Assembly: GCF_017352155.2 (NCBI RefSeq)
Contig: NZ_CP071462.1
Span: 3,596,001-3,660,000, forward strand
DNA: 64,000 nt
From: Haloterrigena alkaliphila
GTDB lineage: Archaea > Halobacteriota > Halobacteria > Halobacteriales > Natrialbaceae
Direction of reading: 5' to 3'
Shown: piece after piece, positions 26,089 to 35,183 of the stretch
Layout: the number at the start of each line of letters is the position of its first letter
How positions within the stretch are numbered: position 1 is the first letter of the stretch
Notes under the pieces: model-generated
The model's database searches: none
What the model saw: only the letters and a program-made list of their open reading frames with translations
What the model was told of the DNA's origin: nothing
Program-made: the position numbers and the translations under genes

Positions 26089-27191
26089 TCCGCCATCACC
26101 TCCGCCGCGGCGGATTCGTTGCCGGAGCCATCGTCGGCCGATTCGTTACCACTCCCGTCGTCGGTAGATCCGTCGTCGGTCCCACCGTCGTCACTCGTAT
26201 TCCCTCCATCGTCGCTTGCGTTCGCCGCGTTCGGATCTTCGATCTCGAACGTCTCACTGGGTCCACTGGTGACCGAGATGGAATCTTCGATCGTCTCGAT
26301 CTGGTCGTTTTCGAACGTGATCGTCACGTTGTACTCGCCGCCCTGCTCGATGTCCTCGATGGTGATCGTTCCGTTGTCGAAGTCCTCCGCGGTGTAGGTG
26401 TACCGGAGGTCCTCGTCGTACTGGTCGTTGTTGACGTGGACGAGTTCGACTTCGTACCCCTCGGTGACCGGCTCTTCGTTCTGGTTCACGATCTCCATCT
26501 CGACGTGTAACTGCTCGTCGAGCCACTGTTCGAACGCTTCGGGTTCCATCACCTGAACGGTGCCCAACATGTTCGAGTGACCGTTACCGCAGAGCTCGAA
26601 ACACCGAATCTGGTGTTCGGTATTGGCTTCGTCGGCCATAAACCAGGTCTCGTCGTACTCGCCCGGAATCGCGTCCGCTTTCACGCGTAAATCGGGTACG
26701 CCGAACGTGTGCCAGACGTCCCCGGAGGTCGCCTCGATGTAGACCGGCTGATCGGCGGGAACGCGCATCGTGCCAATCGATTCAGCGCCGTTCTCGTACT
26801 CGAAGTACCAGGCGAAACTGTCGCCGGTAACCTCGACTTCGACTGGATCCTTCTCCTCCCCGAACTCGTCTTCAGGAGACTCGACGTACAGCAGCATGCC
26901 GTACGTCCAGATGACCAGCGAAATGACGATGATCGCGCTGATACCGAACGATAGGAACAGTTTCTTTCCACCCTTTCCACCTGTCGGTAACTCCCCGAGC
27001 GTTGGAACCGAATCGTCGGTCGTCGCTTCGCCGTCGTCCCGGTACTTGTACGCGTTGTACAAGATATACGCGACTACGACGACACCGACGAGCGTCCCGA
27101 GTCCGAGAAACACCAGGAAGATGCTCTCGAACACGTCGACGCGCGTGTCCACCTGCATGGGGATCGTAAGTGCGCTGTAGATTGTATTCAC
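26085..27191 (-). CDS. coxB: Cytochrome c oxidase subunit II (CuA) with a C-terminal extension
   Basis: A 368-residue subunit II. Two N-terminal membrane helices (about 21-45 and 78-102) are followed by the cupredoxin domain with a complete CuA site: His161 (DVWHTFGVPDLRVKAD), Cys197, Glu199, Cys201, His205 and Met208 (CFELCGNGHSNM). Beyond about residue 228 there is an extra ~90-residue beta-rich domain (EMEIVNQNEEPVTEGYEVEL, then GEYNVTITFE) and a tail of Asp/Gly/Ser/Thr/Asn repeats. The start given is GTG 27191; ATG 27158 is an alternative, and a TATA-like catataag (27209-27216) fits either. It is the first gene of the coxB-coxAC pair. Confidence 0.94.
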   Translation of the reverse strand: MNTIYSALTIPMQVDTRVDVFESIFLVFLGLGTLVGVVVVAYILYNAYKYRDDGEATTDDSVPTLGELPTGGKGGKKLFLSFGISAIIVISLVIWTYGMLLYVESPEDEFGEEKDPVEVEVTGDSFAWYFEYENGAESIGTMRVPADQPVYIEATSGDVWHTFGVPDLRVKADAIPGEYDETWFMADEANTEHQIRCFELCGNGHSNMLGTVQVMEPEAFEQWLDEQLHVEMEIVNQNEEPVTEGYEVELVHVNNDQYDEDLRYTYTAEDFDNGTITIEDIEQGGEYNVTITFENDQIETIEDSISVTSGPSETFEIEDPNAANASDDGGNTSDDGGTDDGSTDDGSGNESADDGSGNESAAAEVMAE

Positions 27192-27638
27192 CTCGGTTTT
27201 GAATGCCGCTTATATGTCGGAGGATGATGGCCGGGAGCACTTATCTATTTGGAAACGGGTCGATCGCGTCCGCGTGCCGGCACCCTGTCCGGCGAATCGA
27301 ACCGATCCCTCGATGTGCCACCCTGCCATCACCTCTCAGTCCCTCAACACTCGGTTGGCGTCGACGCTCTTTTTTCTGTCGTTGTCCGCCCGATTTTGTG
27401 TTTTCTATGCCACATATTGTCGGGAGTGAGCAGTTCCAAAGCGAACGTGTTCGGATCTGTCTGTGTGCGATCCCCGGCCGAACGTCGCGCAGTGGCTGCC
27501 GACCGGCTGATCTACCGAGCGACCGGCCGATCAGTCGTTCACGCGCACCCCGACTGCGCGGGCGCGGGACTGCGATCCCCCTCTCGGGAGTGTCCGGTTA
27601 TCTCTCCCGGGGAATCCGCTATCTCGTCCATCCCGAAG
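27192..27638. other. Intergenic region with the coxB promoter
   Basis: About 450 bases with no convincing gene. A TATA-like catataag on the minus strand (27209-27216) should serve coxB. A run of T with aacactcggttggcg around 27346-27380 and cttttttctg at 27368-27378 could end a transcript. Open frames on the plus strand here have unlikely composition until the amphi-Trp-like gene. Confidence 0.45.
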
Positions 27639-27935
27639 GTGAACGTACGCCAGAAGCGGTGCCCTTCGAGTTCGAACGCAACGGAACGTGACGTGATCGT
27701 CGACTACCTCCGTACCGGGGCGGACAGTCTCGAGAACGGCGACCCGATCACGCTCGAGGCGGGCGGGGAATCGGTAACGACGGCCCCGCCGGGCCGGCCG
27801 ACATTCGAGATCAAAGCCGAGCGGGAACCCTCGAGTTCGGCGCCAGACGGCCCGGGTGAACGCGAGTTGGAGTTCGAACTCGAGTGGGCGGACGGCGCCG
27901 ACGGGACCGACGACGGCGACCTCTCCATCGAGTAG
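27639..27935 (+). CDS. Amphi-Trp-domain-like protein, possibly frameshifted at its start
   Basis: A 98-residue frame whose body matches the small haloarchaeal amphi-Trp domain family: RDVIVDYLRTGADSLENGDP, then ITLEAGGESVTTAPPGRPTF, EIKAERE and ELEFELEWADG. Function of the family is unknown. The expected N-terminal strand (like VPFEFERNGT) is not in this frame: it is encoded just upstream in another frame (from a GTG at 27659) that stops at 27689-27691. Either the gene starts at GTG 27639 with an unrelated leader, or a single-base change near 27680-27690 broke it. I list the longest plausible frame. Confidence 0.5.
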   Translation: MNVRQKRCPSSSNATERDVIVDYLRTGADSLENGDPITLEAGGESVTTAPPGRPTFEIKAEREPSSSAPDGPGERELEFELEWADGADGTDDGDLSIE

Positions 27936-27939
27936 CGGA

Positions 27940-28386
27940 TCAGAGTCCGACGACCCAGACCCGTCCGTCCGCGGGGAGGTTGTAGACCCGCTGGAAGACC
28001 GCGTCGAGACACTGCGCGATCCGGTTGGGGTCGGCTTTCGCGCTGACGCGGACGTTGACCCCCTCGACCTCCTCGGGGCGGTGTATCTCGTCGATTTTGA
28101 ACGCCGGGAACTCGCCGAGAACGGACTTGAGCGTCTCGAGTTCCCCGTCAGTGCAGTCGAGGTTGATCGTCCCGTCGGCGAACTGAATCCAGGGGACGCC
28201 GAGGTCGGCGTCCGCCCCGTCCCCGTCGTCAGGATCATCGAGGTCCGATTCGTCGGAATCCGCCGCGAAGGCGCCCGGGTCGGTCTCGAGGGTGAGAAAG
28301 CCCCTCCCGCGTTCGCGGTGGGCGGTGATGGCGTCGACGTACAACTTTCGGCGCTCCGCGGGTTCCGTCGCGTCGAAACGTGTCAT
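27940..28386 (-). CDS. Conserved haloarchaeal hypothetical protein
   Basis: A 148-residue acidic soluble protein with no Cys-rich or membrane feature that would point to function except one Cys pair far apart. It starts [20 protein letters not shown] and has [20 protein letters not shown], then [20 protein letters not shown] and [20 protein letters not shown]. The middle has a variable acidic loop (about 50-62). It is divergent from adk, 60 bases apart, sharing the promoter region, and convergent with the amphi-Trp-like frame. I do not recognise its function. Confidence 0.7.
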   Translation of the reverse strand: MTRFDATEPAERRKLYVDAITAHRERGRGFLTLETDPGAFAADSDESDLDDPDDGDGADADLGVPWIQFADGTINLDCTDGELETLKSVLGEFPAFKIDEIHRPEEVEGVNVRVSAKADPNRIAQCLDAVFQRVYNLPADGRVWVVGL

Positions 28387-28445
28387 ACGGGAACGGACGT
28401 GCCCATTTCTTTAAGCCTTTATGTGACGCCGGTGAACGGCCGGCT

Positions 28446-29081
28446 ATGGCACAGCCACGAATTCTGATCCTGGGTGCGCCCGGGGCAGGCAAGGGGACCC
28501 AGAGCGCGAAGATCACCGAGGAGTTCGACGTCGACCACATCACCACCGGCGATGCGCTCCGCGCGAACAAGGACATGGACATCTCCGACATGGACACGGA
28601 GTACGACACCCCACGGGAGTACATGGACCAGGGCGAACTCGTCCCCGACGAGGTCGTCAACGCCATCGTCGACGAGGCACTCAGCCAGGCCGACGGCTTC
28701 GTCCTCGACGGCTATCCGCGGAATCTCGAGCAGGCCGAAGAACTCAAGGGGATGACCGATCTGGACGTCGTGCTCTACCTCGACGTCGACGAGGAGGAAC
28801 TCGTCCACCGGCTGACCGGTCGCCGACTGGACCCCGAGACGGGCGACATCTACCACGTCGAGTACAACCCGCCGGAGGATCCCGAGGTCGAGGAGCGACT
28901 CGAGCAGCGCGACGACGACACCGAAGAGACGGTCCGGGAACGCCTGCGCGTCTTCCGCGAGAACACCGAACCGGTCATCGAATATTACGATGACCAGGGC
29001 GACCTCGAGCGGATCGACGGCGAACAGGCGCCGGACGAGGTCTGGGAGGACGTCAAGGCGACGATCGAAGACGCAGCGTAA
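28446..29081 (+). CDS. adk: Adenylate kinase
   Basis: A 211-residue adenylate kinase of the bacterial-type family (ATP + AMP = 2 ADP). It shows the P-loop [14 protein letters not shown], the AMP-binding TTGDALRA and DGYPRN segments, and [20 protein letters not shown] of the lid, which has no zinc cysteines. ATG 28446 is about 30 bases after a TATA-like ttaagccttt (28411-28420), so it is likely leaderless; the upstream open frame is not used. In many archaea adk belongs to the secY neighbourhood; here it is separated from secY by the thiolase and oxidase block. Confidence 0.97.
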   Translation: MAQPRILILGAPGAGKGTQSAKITEEFDVDHITTGDALRANKDMDISDMDTEYDTPREYMDQGELVPDEVVNAIVDEALSQADGFVLDGYPRNLEQAEELKGMTDLDVVLYLDVDEEELVHRLTGRRLDPETGDIYHVEYNPPEDPEVEERLEQRDDDTEETVRERLRVFRENTEPVIEYYDDQGDLERIDGEQAPDEVWEDVKATIEDAA

Positions 29082-29107
29082 CGCGGACGACGGCTCTTTT
29101 CGGTTTC

Positions 29108-30622
29108 TCAGTTCCGCTCGATCTCAACGATGTGTTCGGCGACGTTGAGGTAGGTGATCTGTGGCGGCAGCGCGTCGGGATCGGGGTAGATGGAGAGGTC
29201 CGAATTCTGAAGTGACTCGTCGTACTCAAAGTTGAGGCCACCGTTTCCGCCCTGAATTTGGACCGACGAAGCGACCAGCGAGCCGTAGAAACTCGGATTC
29301 GAGTGGAAGCAGATCTGTTTCTGACAGCTGCTTCGCTTGCTCCACTCGGTTCCGGAGCCGCCCGCGTAGATGACGCCCTCGTATCGTGCCTTCCCACCCG
29401 ATCCGAAGTCGAATTCCGACTCAGAGGAAGCGACCATTTGAATTACCTTTGCATCACCGTTGTCCTCGCAGTCGTTTCCGTTCGCAGTCACGCACGTATT
29501 ACCGCCGTTGCTCGCATCGTAATCACCGGTCAGATAAATGCTCAGGGAGTTTCCGGGTTCGTACTCGCTGACAGTGATCGTATCACCGTCGGCATTGATA
29601 TCGCCGTCGACAACCAGCGTCGCATTGCCATTACTGAGATTGAAATCGAGGTGACCTCCTTCGATCCCGTCGGCGAAATAGAGGCCATCACCGAGGGACT
29701 CGGAACCAGTCACCGTTCCCAGATCCGTGACGTTTTCCTCTCCGTCCTCAGGATCGGTCCTGTTGACGTACTTTTCGATCTCGCTATCTAGCTCCGGATA
29801 CGCTGCCTTCGACGCGAGAGCGTCATCGACATCCGACCCACCCTTGGTTTCGAATTCAGTCGCGTAGATCGCCCCGTTCTGGAATGCATCCGAAACCTCC
29901 CTGAATCCGAACTCTGCTGTCACGGTCCCGCGATCGTCGTCGATCACTTCGACGTTCTGGACGGTCGTCGCGCCGGCCTGTTGGTCGAAGTACGCCTCCC
30001 AGCCGCGGTAGTACTCGCTGGTGATCTCGATCGTCACGGTATCGTTCGCGACGAGGCTCGTATTCTGGAGCGGATCCGTCTCGTAGTGCGTGAATCTGAC
30101 GCTCCCGGAGTCGAGGCGCGATTCGCCACGCGTCTTGACGATGGGGAACGAGAGCGTCTCAGAGGCCGCGTCGTACTGGATCGGCGGCGCCGAGACGACC
30201 TGCGTCTTGTTGCCCGTCTCGCGGAACACGCCGCCGGCCTGGTACGCGATTCTGGTCCCATCCTCGCCAGTGTATTCGATCGCACCGATGGTGATGTTCT
30301 TGTCGACGTCACCCCCTTGAATCCGAAGCGTGCCGGTTTCACTCATCACGACCGCGCCGGAGTCCCCGACGTCGAGGTCCATCGATCGAGAGACGTCACT
30401 GCCCGAGGACGCCGTCGCCATCTCCTGGCTCAACTGAACGAATCCCTGCTCGACTCGCTCCGTTTCGGAATCCTGCTCGACGCTCGAGAGCATCTCACCG
30501 GCGACGAGAAAGATACCGAGACTGCCGGCTGCGACCATCCCGATCAACAATACCATCCCCATCAGCGTCGATTGTCCTCGTCTCGAGGGACCTACTCGAT
30601 CGTCCCCACGCGATGCGCTCAT
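29108..30622 (-). CDS. Pilin-like surface protein (DUF7289-like)
   Basis: A 504-residue secreted or membrane-anchored protein. The N-terminus is archaeal-pilin-like: basic SRRGQST, then a long hydrophobic helix (LMGMVLLIGMVAAGSLGIFL, about 20-42). The next ~200 residues share a pattern with the divergent neighbour (an EQGFVQLSQEMATAS helix, GGVFRETG, and ITSEYYRGWEAYFDQQAGAT). The C-terminal half is beta-rich, Asn/Asp/Gly-rich, with a Cys-containing loop (CVTANGNDCEDNG; CQKQICFHSN). The start is ATG 30622. It converges on adk, which ends 26 bases away. The class is well supported; the job (adhesion, pilus or cell-surface assembly) is inference. Confidence 0.75.
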   Translation of the reverse strand: MSASRGDDRVGPSRRGQSTLMGMVLLIGMVAAGSLGIFLVAGEMLSSVEQDSETERVEQGFVQLSQEMATASSGSDVSRSMDLDVGDSGAVVMSETGTLRIQGGDVDKNITIGAIEYTGEDGTRIAYQAGGVFRETGNKTQVVSAPPIQYDAASETLSFPIVKTRGESRLDSGSVRFTHYETDPLQNTSLVANDTVTIEITSEYYRGWEAYFDQQAGATTVQNVEVIDDDRGTVTAEFGFREVSDAFQNGAIYATEFETKGGSDVDDALASKAAYPELDSEIEKYVNRTDPEDGEENVTDLGTVTGSESLGDGLYFADGIEGGHLDFNLSNGNATLVVDGDINADGDTITVSEYEPGNSLSIYLTGDYDASNGGNTCVTANGNDCEDNGDAKVIQMVASSESEFDFGSGGKARYEGVIYAGGSGTEWSKRSSCQKQICFHSNPSFYGSLVASSVQIQGGNGGLNFEYDESLQNSDLSIYPDPDALPPQITYLNVAEHIVEIERN

Positions 30623-30915
30623 ACAACTCTTCTTAACTGTACCGACAATAACAAACTCGGTAGATCAGATACTTCAGAACAGTTTATATCAGTTCAGAGC
30701 AGCCAGAATTAATAATATCTAAGGTTCAAAAATGGAGAAATACATTCGATGAGTTAGATGACGTTCACATAGGTGAGATCACACCATATGGGTCTTGAAT
30801 CACCATCTCTTGGAAAATACTGCAGTAAAATATACTGATTTCTATGAAATACTTTTCAGACAAAAACTCACATAAACGGATAAATATATAATGGAACGTG
30901 AACTAGAGTGAAGAA
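30623..30915. promoter_or_regulatory. AT-rich divergent promoter region
   Basis: This 293-base spacer separates two divergent pilin-like genes and is much richer in A and T than the rest of the window. A TATA box taaatatata (30881-30890) lies about 27 bases before ATG 30916. The minus-strand gene probably uses the ttattg/aacaaa stretch near 30645-30655. AT-rich composition and the two surface genes suggest laterally acquired DNA. Confidence 0.5.
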
Positions 30916-33900
30916 ATGAATGGGGATCGTACTGGGCACGAGTGTAGGTCAGGTGGGGAACACGGTGCATCACCGGTAGTCGGTGTTGCACTCCTCTTCG
31001 GAATGGTTATCGCCGGTGCCGTTTTGATTTTCGTAGCTGCCGGACCGGTGCTCGATGGGATGGAGGGGGAGAGCAACCGAGAACGTGCGCTCATGCAGGT
31101 AAATCAGATCGATCACGCGTTCGCAACCGCGAGCATTTCCGACGAGCCGCAACCGCTCGATGTTCCGTCTACTGCCGATCTGACCGTCTCAGACGATGGA
31201 TCGATCGAAGTCGAGTGGTTCAACGCAGACGATTCCGAGGCCGACAGCTGTACCGTCTCCGGCGAACTTCGTTCTCTCGAGTACGAACTCGAGGACCGAA
31301 CGTTCGTTCACCAGGGCGGGGGAATCTGGGAACGGAGCAACGGCGAGGCGACGGTCGTTTCGGAACCGCAGATCGGGTACGACGGCGAGAGCTTACAGCT
31401 TCATATCATGCAACTCGACGAAGGGGACGTCGGCGGGTCAGAGTTCGCAGCGAAGGCGGACTACAGCAAGTCGACGCAGCTCACGGCGGATATCAAATCG
31501 GCTGCGACAGACTGCGCTGAGCCGGACATTGCGTTTCGCATCGAAAGCGAGTACCATCAGGCGTGGTACACGTACCTCGAGAGCGCACTCGGTGCAGCCG
31601 AGCACGACGAAGTGACCGTGGAGCAACGCAACGACACCGTGGAAGTAACGATCGAGGGCGTTAGGAACGTCTCGGAGGCGCCGGAGGTTATCGTTACTGC
31701 GGACTACGGATTGCAAGGTGATGCCGTTGTCGGCACCAACCGCGTTATCCATCCCGACGAGTTCAACCCGACACCTCACCTGGAGATAACGGCTGGGTTC
31801 GCGAAAACCGTCGACGAGGACATCGAGCAAGACCTTCACTTCATGGTCGTCGGTGAAGGCGTGAGTGAGACGATCAGAAATGTGCAGTTCAATGGCGACC
31901 AGGATGACGAAATACGGAGGCCGTTCAGGATCGCCCCGGGAGAGTACCGTCACACACTCGAGCCCGGCCAGACGTACGAGTACGATATTTCGACCGCGGA
32001 CGATTCGCTAAGCGACAGAGGATCGTTCTACGTCGGGAACGAGGGAATCGATTTCGTCAAGACCGCGCCGGAGAACGACGATATCACGACGACGACGGAT
32101 GACGGTAACGTGACGATCAGTCTCGACGTGCGGAATATCGGCGTCGAGAGCGGCTCCCAGGACGTGACGCTGACGCTCGATGACTTCCCGCACGTCACGA
32201 ACACCCAGAGTCCACACCTCGAGTACGGCGAAGACGGTACTGTCGAGTGGACGATCAACCAGAGCGCGCTGCCGGTGGGAGAGTACGACTTCACGATCGA
32301 CGTTGACGGAGAGGACGTCGGAACGGGAACGATTCGTGGCGAAGCGAGCAGTGGCGAGGGTGGATTCGTCGTCGTCGAAGACGAGGGCGTCGACGGGGAG
32401 TACGTCGATCGGGACCAGATCGTCCGATCCGACGGTGAATTCACCGTCCGCGCTGGTATCGCGAGTACGTACCCGACCGACGGCGTTACGGAAGACGTTA
32501 CGTTGACAATTCACGGTGTCGACGTCGAGATCCCCGAGCCGATAACGCTCGACGGCGGAGAACGGGGAACGATCGCCTTCGACGTCGATCCCGACGAGTA
32601 CGACCTCGAGCCAGGAACCGTCTACGATTACGACGTCACGACCGACGACGGCGGGCTGAGCGAAACCGGATCGTTCTACTTCGGCCATCCGGATACCCAC
32701 TTCGCGCTCTCGAACGGAAACGCGACGGTCGGCGACGAGGTTACGATCCGCGCCGACGTCCACAACACGGGGATCGACGACGGTTCCCAGTCGATCGACC
32801 TCGACCTCGAGTACCAAGGCGAGTTACCCGGTGACCTCGAGGAGGACCCGTACGCGGACCTCGACGTCGACGCGAGCGACGTCGACCGATCGTTCGGCGA
32901 GAACGGGACGATCGAGTTCGAACTCAACCAGAGCGCCCTCATCGACGGGGAGTACAAGATGACGATCCGGTCGGGCGACGACAGCGTGATGGTACCGTTT
33001 ACCGTTACCGCCGGTGTCGACCCGAACCGGGTTGGACTCGGCGAAATCGAAGACGCGGAAGTGACCGTCGAGGTCCTCGGCTCGCAGGTCTCAGGTGACG
33101 GATTAACCGGTGATCACCAACTCGCACCGATGACGCTCGAAATCATCGCCAACGGAGAATCGATACACGCCTTCGAAAATCCCGCTAGCGGAAACAACAT
33201 CAATGTCGGACCGACGTGGCAAAACAAAAACGACGACAGCTATCGGCACGAGTTCACGGTCGGCGAGGAAACCGATCTTACGCTACGGAACACGAGATAC
33301 GCGAGCAGTAGGTGGAACTGGTGGAGGCAAAGCCCCACCTGTGCCGATCAGATTACCGACCCGAGTACGTTACCCCACTATACGGGTCCATCCCAGCGGG
33401 ATCTGGCGTGGTGTACTAACGTCCCAGGAACCACTGCGTTCGGTCCGATCGATGCCTCGCAGGGGGAGAACCTGCAAAACGTCAGGGTCCGGAGCGCCGA
33501 AGACAACTCGATTCCGGCACTACCCGCGGGGACAGCCCAGCAACTGAGTGCCACCGAGGTCCTCGAGCGGCAGGGACTGATCGCGGAAAGCGGGGACGAA
33601 CTCGACCTCGGTCCCGGCGAGTTCGTGTTCCTGTTCGAGAACACGGAATCCACGAACGAGGACGGCATCGATGCACTCTGGAATGAAGCTATCGGCGCCT
33701 ACGAGGAGAACCCCTCTCAGACGCACGATCCGAACTTCAACGACCTGATCGTCTACGTGCGGGTCGAGCGAGCGGGCGTCGATCCCGGAACGCCCAGCAT
33801 CAGGATCGTTCCCGGGGGTGGCGAGTCGACCGAGGTCAGCTCCGGCGACGGAACCGCCGCCGGAGAGCCAGGCGACGTGAGCGTCGACGTCGATGGGAGT

Positions 33901-34026
33901 TCTAGCGGCTCCGGTATCGATTCCATCGGACCCGGAACCTCGAGCAACGAGAGTGGGAACGATGGCGTGGCCTCGATCGACGAATCCGATATCGATCTCA
34001 GCTCCGATTACATCGTCGTCGGCTAA
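30916..34026 (+). CDS. Large pilin-like surface protein with CARDB-like repeats
   Basis: A 1036-residue acidic protein. The N-terminus is pilin-like (GASPVVGVALLFGMVIAGAV then LIFVAAG, about 17-43) and is followed by a ~200-residue part resembling the divergent neighbour (RIESEYHQAWYTYLESALGA). Two CARDB-like beta domains follow, each ending in a repeated element: LEPGQTYEYDISTADDSLSD-RGSFYVG near 350-375 and LEPGTVYDYDVTTDDGGLSE-TGSFYFG near 560-590. Repeated NQSALPVGEYDFTI and NQSALIDGEYKMTI segments mark further copies. A Ser/Gly-rich tail closes it. The signal-anchor and repeats suggest an extended adhesin. Ligand unknown. Confidence 0.75.
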   Translation: MNGDRTGHECRSGGEHGASPVVGVALLFGMVIAGAVLIFVAAGPVLDGMEGESNRERALMQVNQIDHAFATASISDEPQPLDVPSTADLTVSDDGSIEVEWFNADDSEADSCTVSGELRSLEYELEDRTFVHQGGGIWERSNGEATVVSEPQIGYDGESLQLHIMQLDEGDVGGSEFAAKADYSKSTQLTADIKSAATDCAEPDIAFRIESEYHQAWYTYLESALGAAEHDEVTVEQRNDTVEVTIEGVRNVSEAPEVIVTADYGLQGDAVVGTNRVIHPDEFNPTPHLEITAGFAKTVDEDIEQDLHFMVVGEGVSETIRNVQFNGDQDDEIRRPFRIAPGEYRHTLEPGQTYEYDISTADDSLSDRGSFYVGNEGIDFVKTAPENDDITTTTDDGNVTISLDVRNIGVESGSQDVTLTLDDFPHVTNTQSPHLEYGEDGTVEWTINQSALPVGEYDFTIDVDGEDVGTGTIRGEASSGEGGFVVVEDEGVDGEYVDRDQIVRSDGEFTVRAGIASTYPTDGVTEDVTLTIHGVDVEIPEPITLDGGERGTIAFDVDPDEYDLEPGTVYDYDVTTDDGGLSETGSFYFGHPDTHFALSNGNATVGDEVTIRADVHNTGIDDGSQSIDLDLEYQGELPGDLEEDPYADLDVDASDVDRSFGENGTIEFELNQSALIDGEYKMTIRSGDDSVMVPFTVTAGVDPNRVGLGEIEDAEVTVEVLGSQVSGDGLTGDHQLAPMTLEIIANGESIHAFENPASGNNINVGPTWQNKNDDSYRHEFTVGEETDLTLRNTRYASSRWNWWRQSPTCADQITDPSTLPHYTGPSQRDLAWCTNVPGTTAFGPIDASQGENLQNVRVRSAEDNSIPALPAGTAQQLSATEVLERQGLIAESGDELDLGPGEFVFLFENTESTNEDGIDALWNEAIGAYEENPSQTHDPNFNDLIVYVRVERAGVDPGTPSIRIVPGGGESTEVSSGDGTAAGEPGDVSVDVDGSSSGSGIDSIGPGTSSNESGNDGVASIDESDIDLSSDYIVVG

Positions 34027-34172
34027 CGAGGACGGTTTTCAGGGGACGGGTCCAGAGCGGGTGGTGAAACGACGTACGGGTCGTCACGAACTGGTTTCAG
34101 GTTCTGGATTCCGATTCTGTTCGCCACCGAAGATAAACACTTGTATACCGAACGCGCCCTAGCCCAAACCAG

Positions 34173-35120
34173 ATGACGCGTACAGCGGAGAAAATCGACG
34201 ACCTCGTCCGCGAGGATTCCTCCATGTCCGAGGCCCTCGAGGCCATCCGCGAGGCGGCCGACCGGAACGGAGGCGAGGTCCACTGGGCCGACGTCAACGA
34301 CGATTTGACGAGCGGTCAATGGGGCCGACTGATCGAGAAGGGTGTACTGGTCGACGGCGGCGAGGGGTTCGAGATCGCCGACCGCGAAGCGTACGACGAA
34401 GCCCTCGACGGCGACGGCGGTGACTACGGCGGCGACGTCGAGATCGACGCGGAGCAATCCAAGTGGTCTCAGTGGGACAAACTCGCCGGCGTCGGCTCCC
34501 TCCTGTTGATGTTCGGCTACTGGATCGACTCCGTACAGGCGATGGTCGGGAGCACGATCAACACGGTGCTCGCGCCGCTGAACGACGCGTTGCCGTTCTA
34601 CGCCGTGATCCTCTCGATCGCCCTGCTGACGGGGCTGTACTCGACGCTGCTGCAGGCGAACCTGACGAACCCCGAGATCATGGGCAAGTACCAGGAGCGA
34701 ATGAAGGCCATGCAGGAGAAGCAAAAGGACGTCCGCCAGCGCAAGAAGGACGCCGAGGAGCGCGGCGCCAGCGAGGCCGAGATCGAACGTCTCGAGGACG
34801 AACTCGAGGAGGCCCGCGAGGAGCAGATGGAAGCCATGGCGGAGAACCTCGGCATGTTCAAGGAGCAACTCCGTCCGATGGTCTGGATCATGCTGTTGAC
34901 GATCCCGCTGTTCCTCTGGATGTACTGGAAGGTCCACGGCGTCGGCCTCGCGAGCACGGAATCGACCGTGATCATGCCGCTGGTCGGCGAAACGAGCTGG
35001 AACGCGGGCGTGATCGGACCGATGCGGGCCTGGATCGTCTGGTACTTCCTGTGCTCGATGGGCTTTACGCAGTTGTTGCGCAAGGCCCTGAACATCGATA
35101 TGACGCCGTCGGGCACCTGA
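34173..35120 (+). CDS. DUF106 / Ylp1 membrane insertase-like protein
   Basis: A 315-residue archaeal DUF106 protein, a member of the Oxa1/YidC/EMC3 superfamily that helps insert membrane proteins. After an N-terminal soluble part (about 1-90) come three hydrophobic segments (about 105-125 with 130-165, then 232-250 and 285-305) interrupted by a cytoplasmic coiled coil rich in Lys and Glu (KYQERMKAMQEKQKDVRQRK). Position with adk, cmk and cbf5 matches the usual archaeal secY neighbourhood, which supports a role beside the translocon. ATG 34173. Confidence 0.9.
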   Translation: MTRTAEKIDDLVREDSSMSEALEAIREAADRNGGEVHWADVNDDLTSGQWGRLIEKGVLVDGGEGFEIADREAYDEALDGDGGDYGGDVEIDAEQSKWSQWDKLAGVGSLLLMFGYWIDSVQAMVGSTINTVLAPLNDALPFYAVILSIALLTGLYSTLLQANLTNPEIMGKYQERMKAMQEKQKDVRQRKKDAEERGASEAEIERLEDELEEAREEQMEAMAENLGMFKEQLRPMVWIMLLTIPLFLWMYWKVHGVGLASTESTVIMPLVGETSWNAGVIGPMRAWIVWYFLCSMGFTQLLRKALNIDMTPSGT

Positions 35121-35183
35121 GCCGCGAGCGACGCGCGTCGATCGATTCAAAACCCATTTTACCTGTCGCCGCGCAGATCGGAT

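Noticed and set aside
26100-26235. Possible CRISPR-like or tandem repeat
   Set aside because: The short repeats encode the Asp/Gly/Ser/Asn tail of the oxidase subunit II; they lack spacers and palindromic repeat structure. No CRISPR array is present anywhere in the window.
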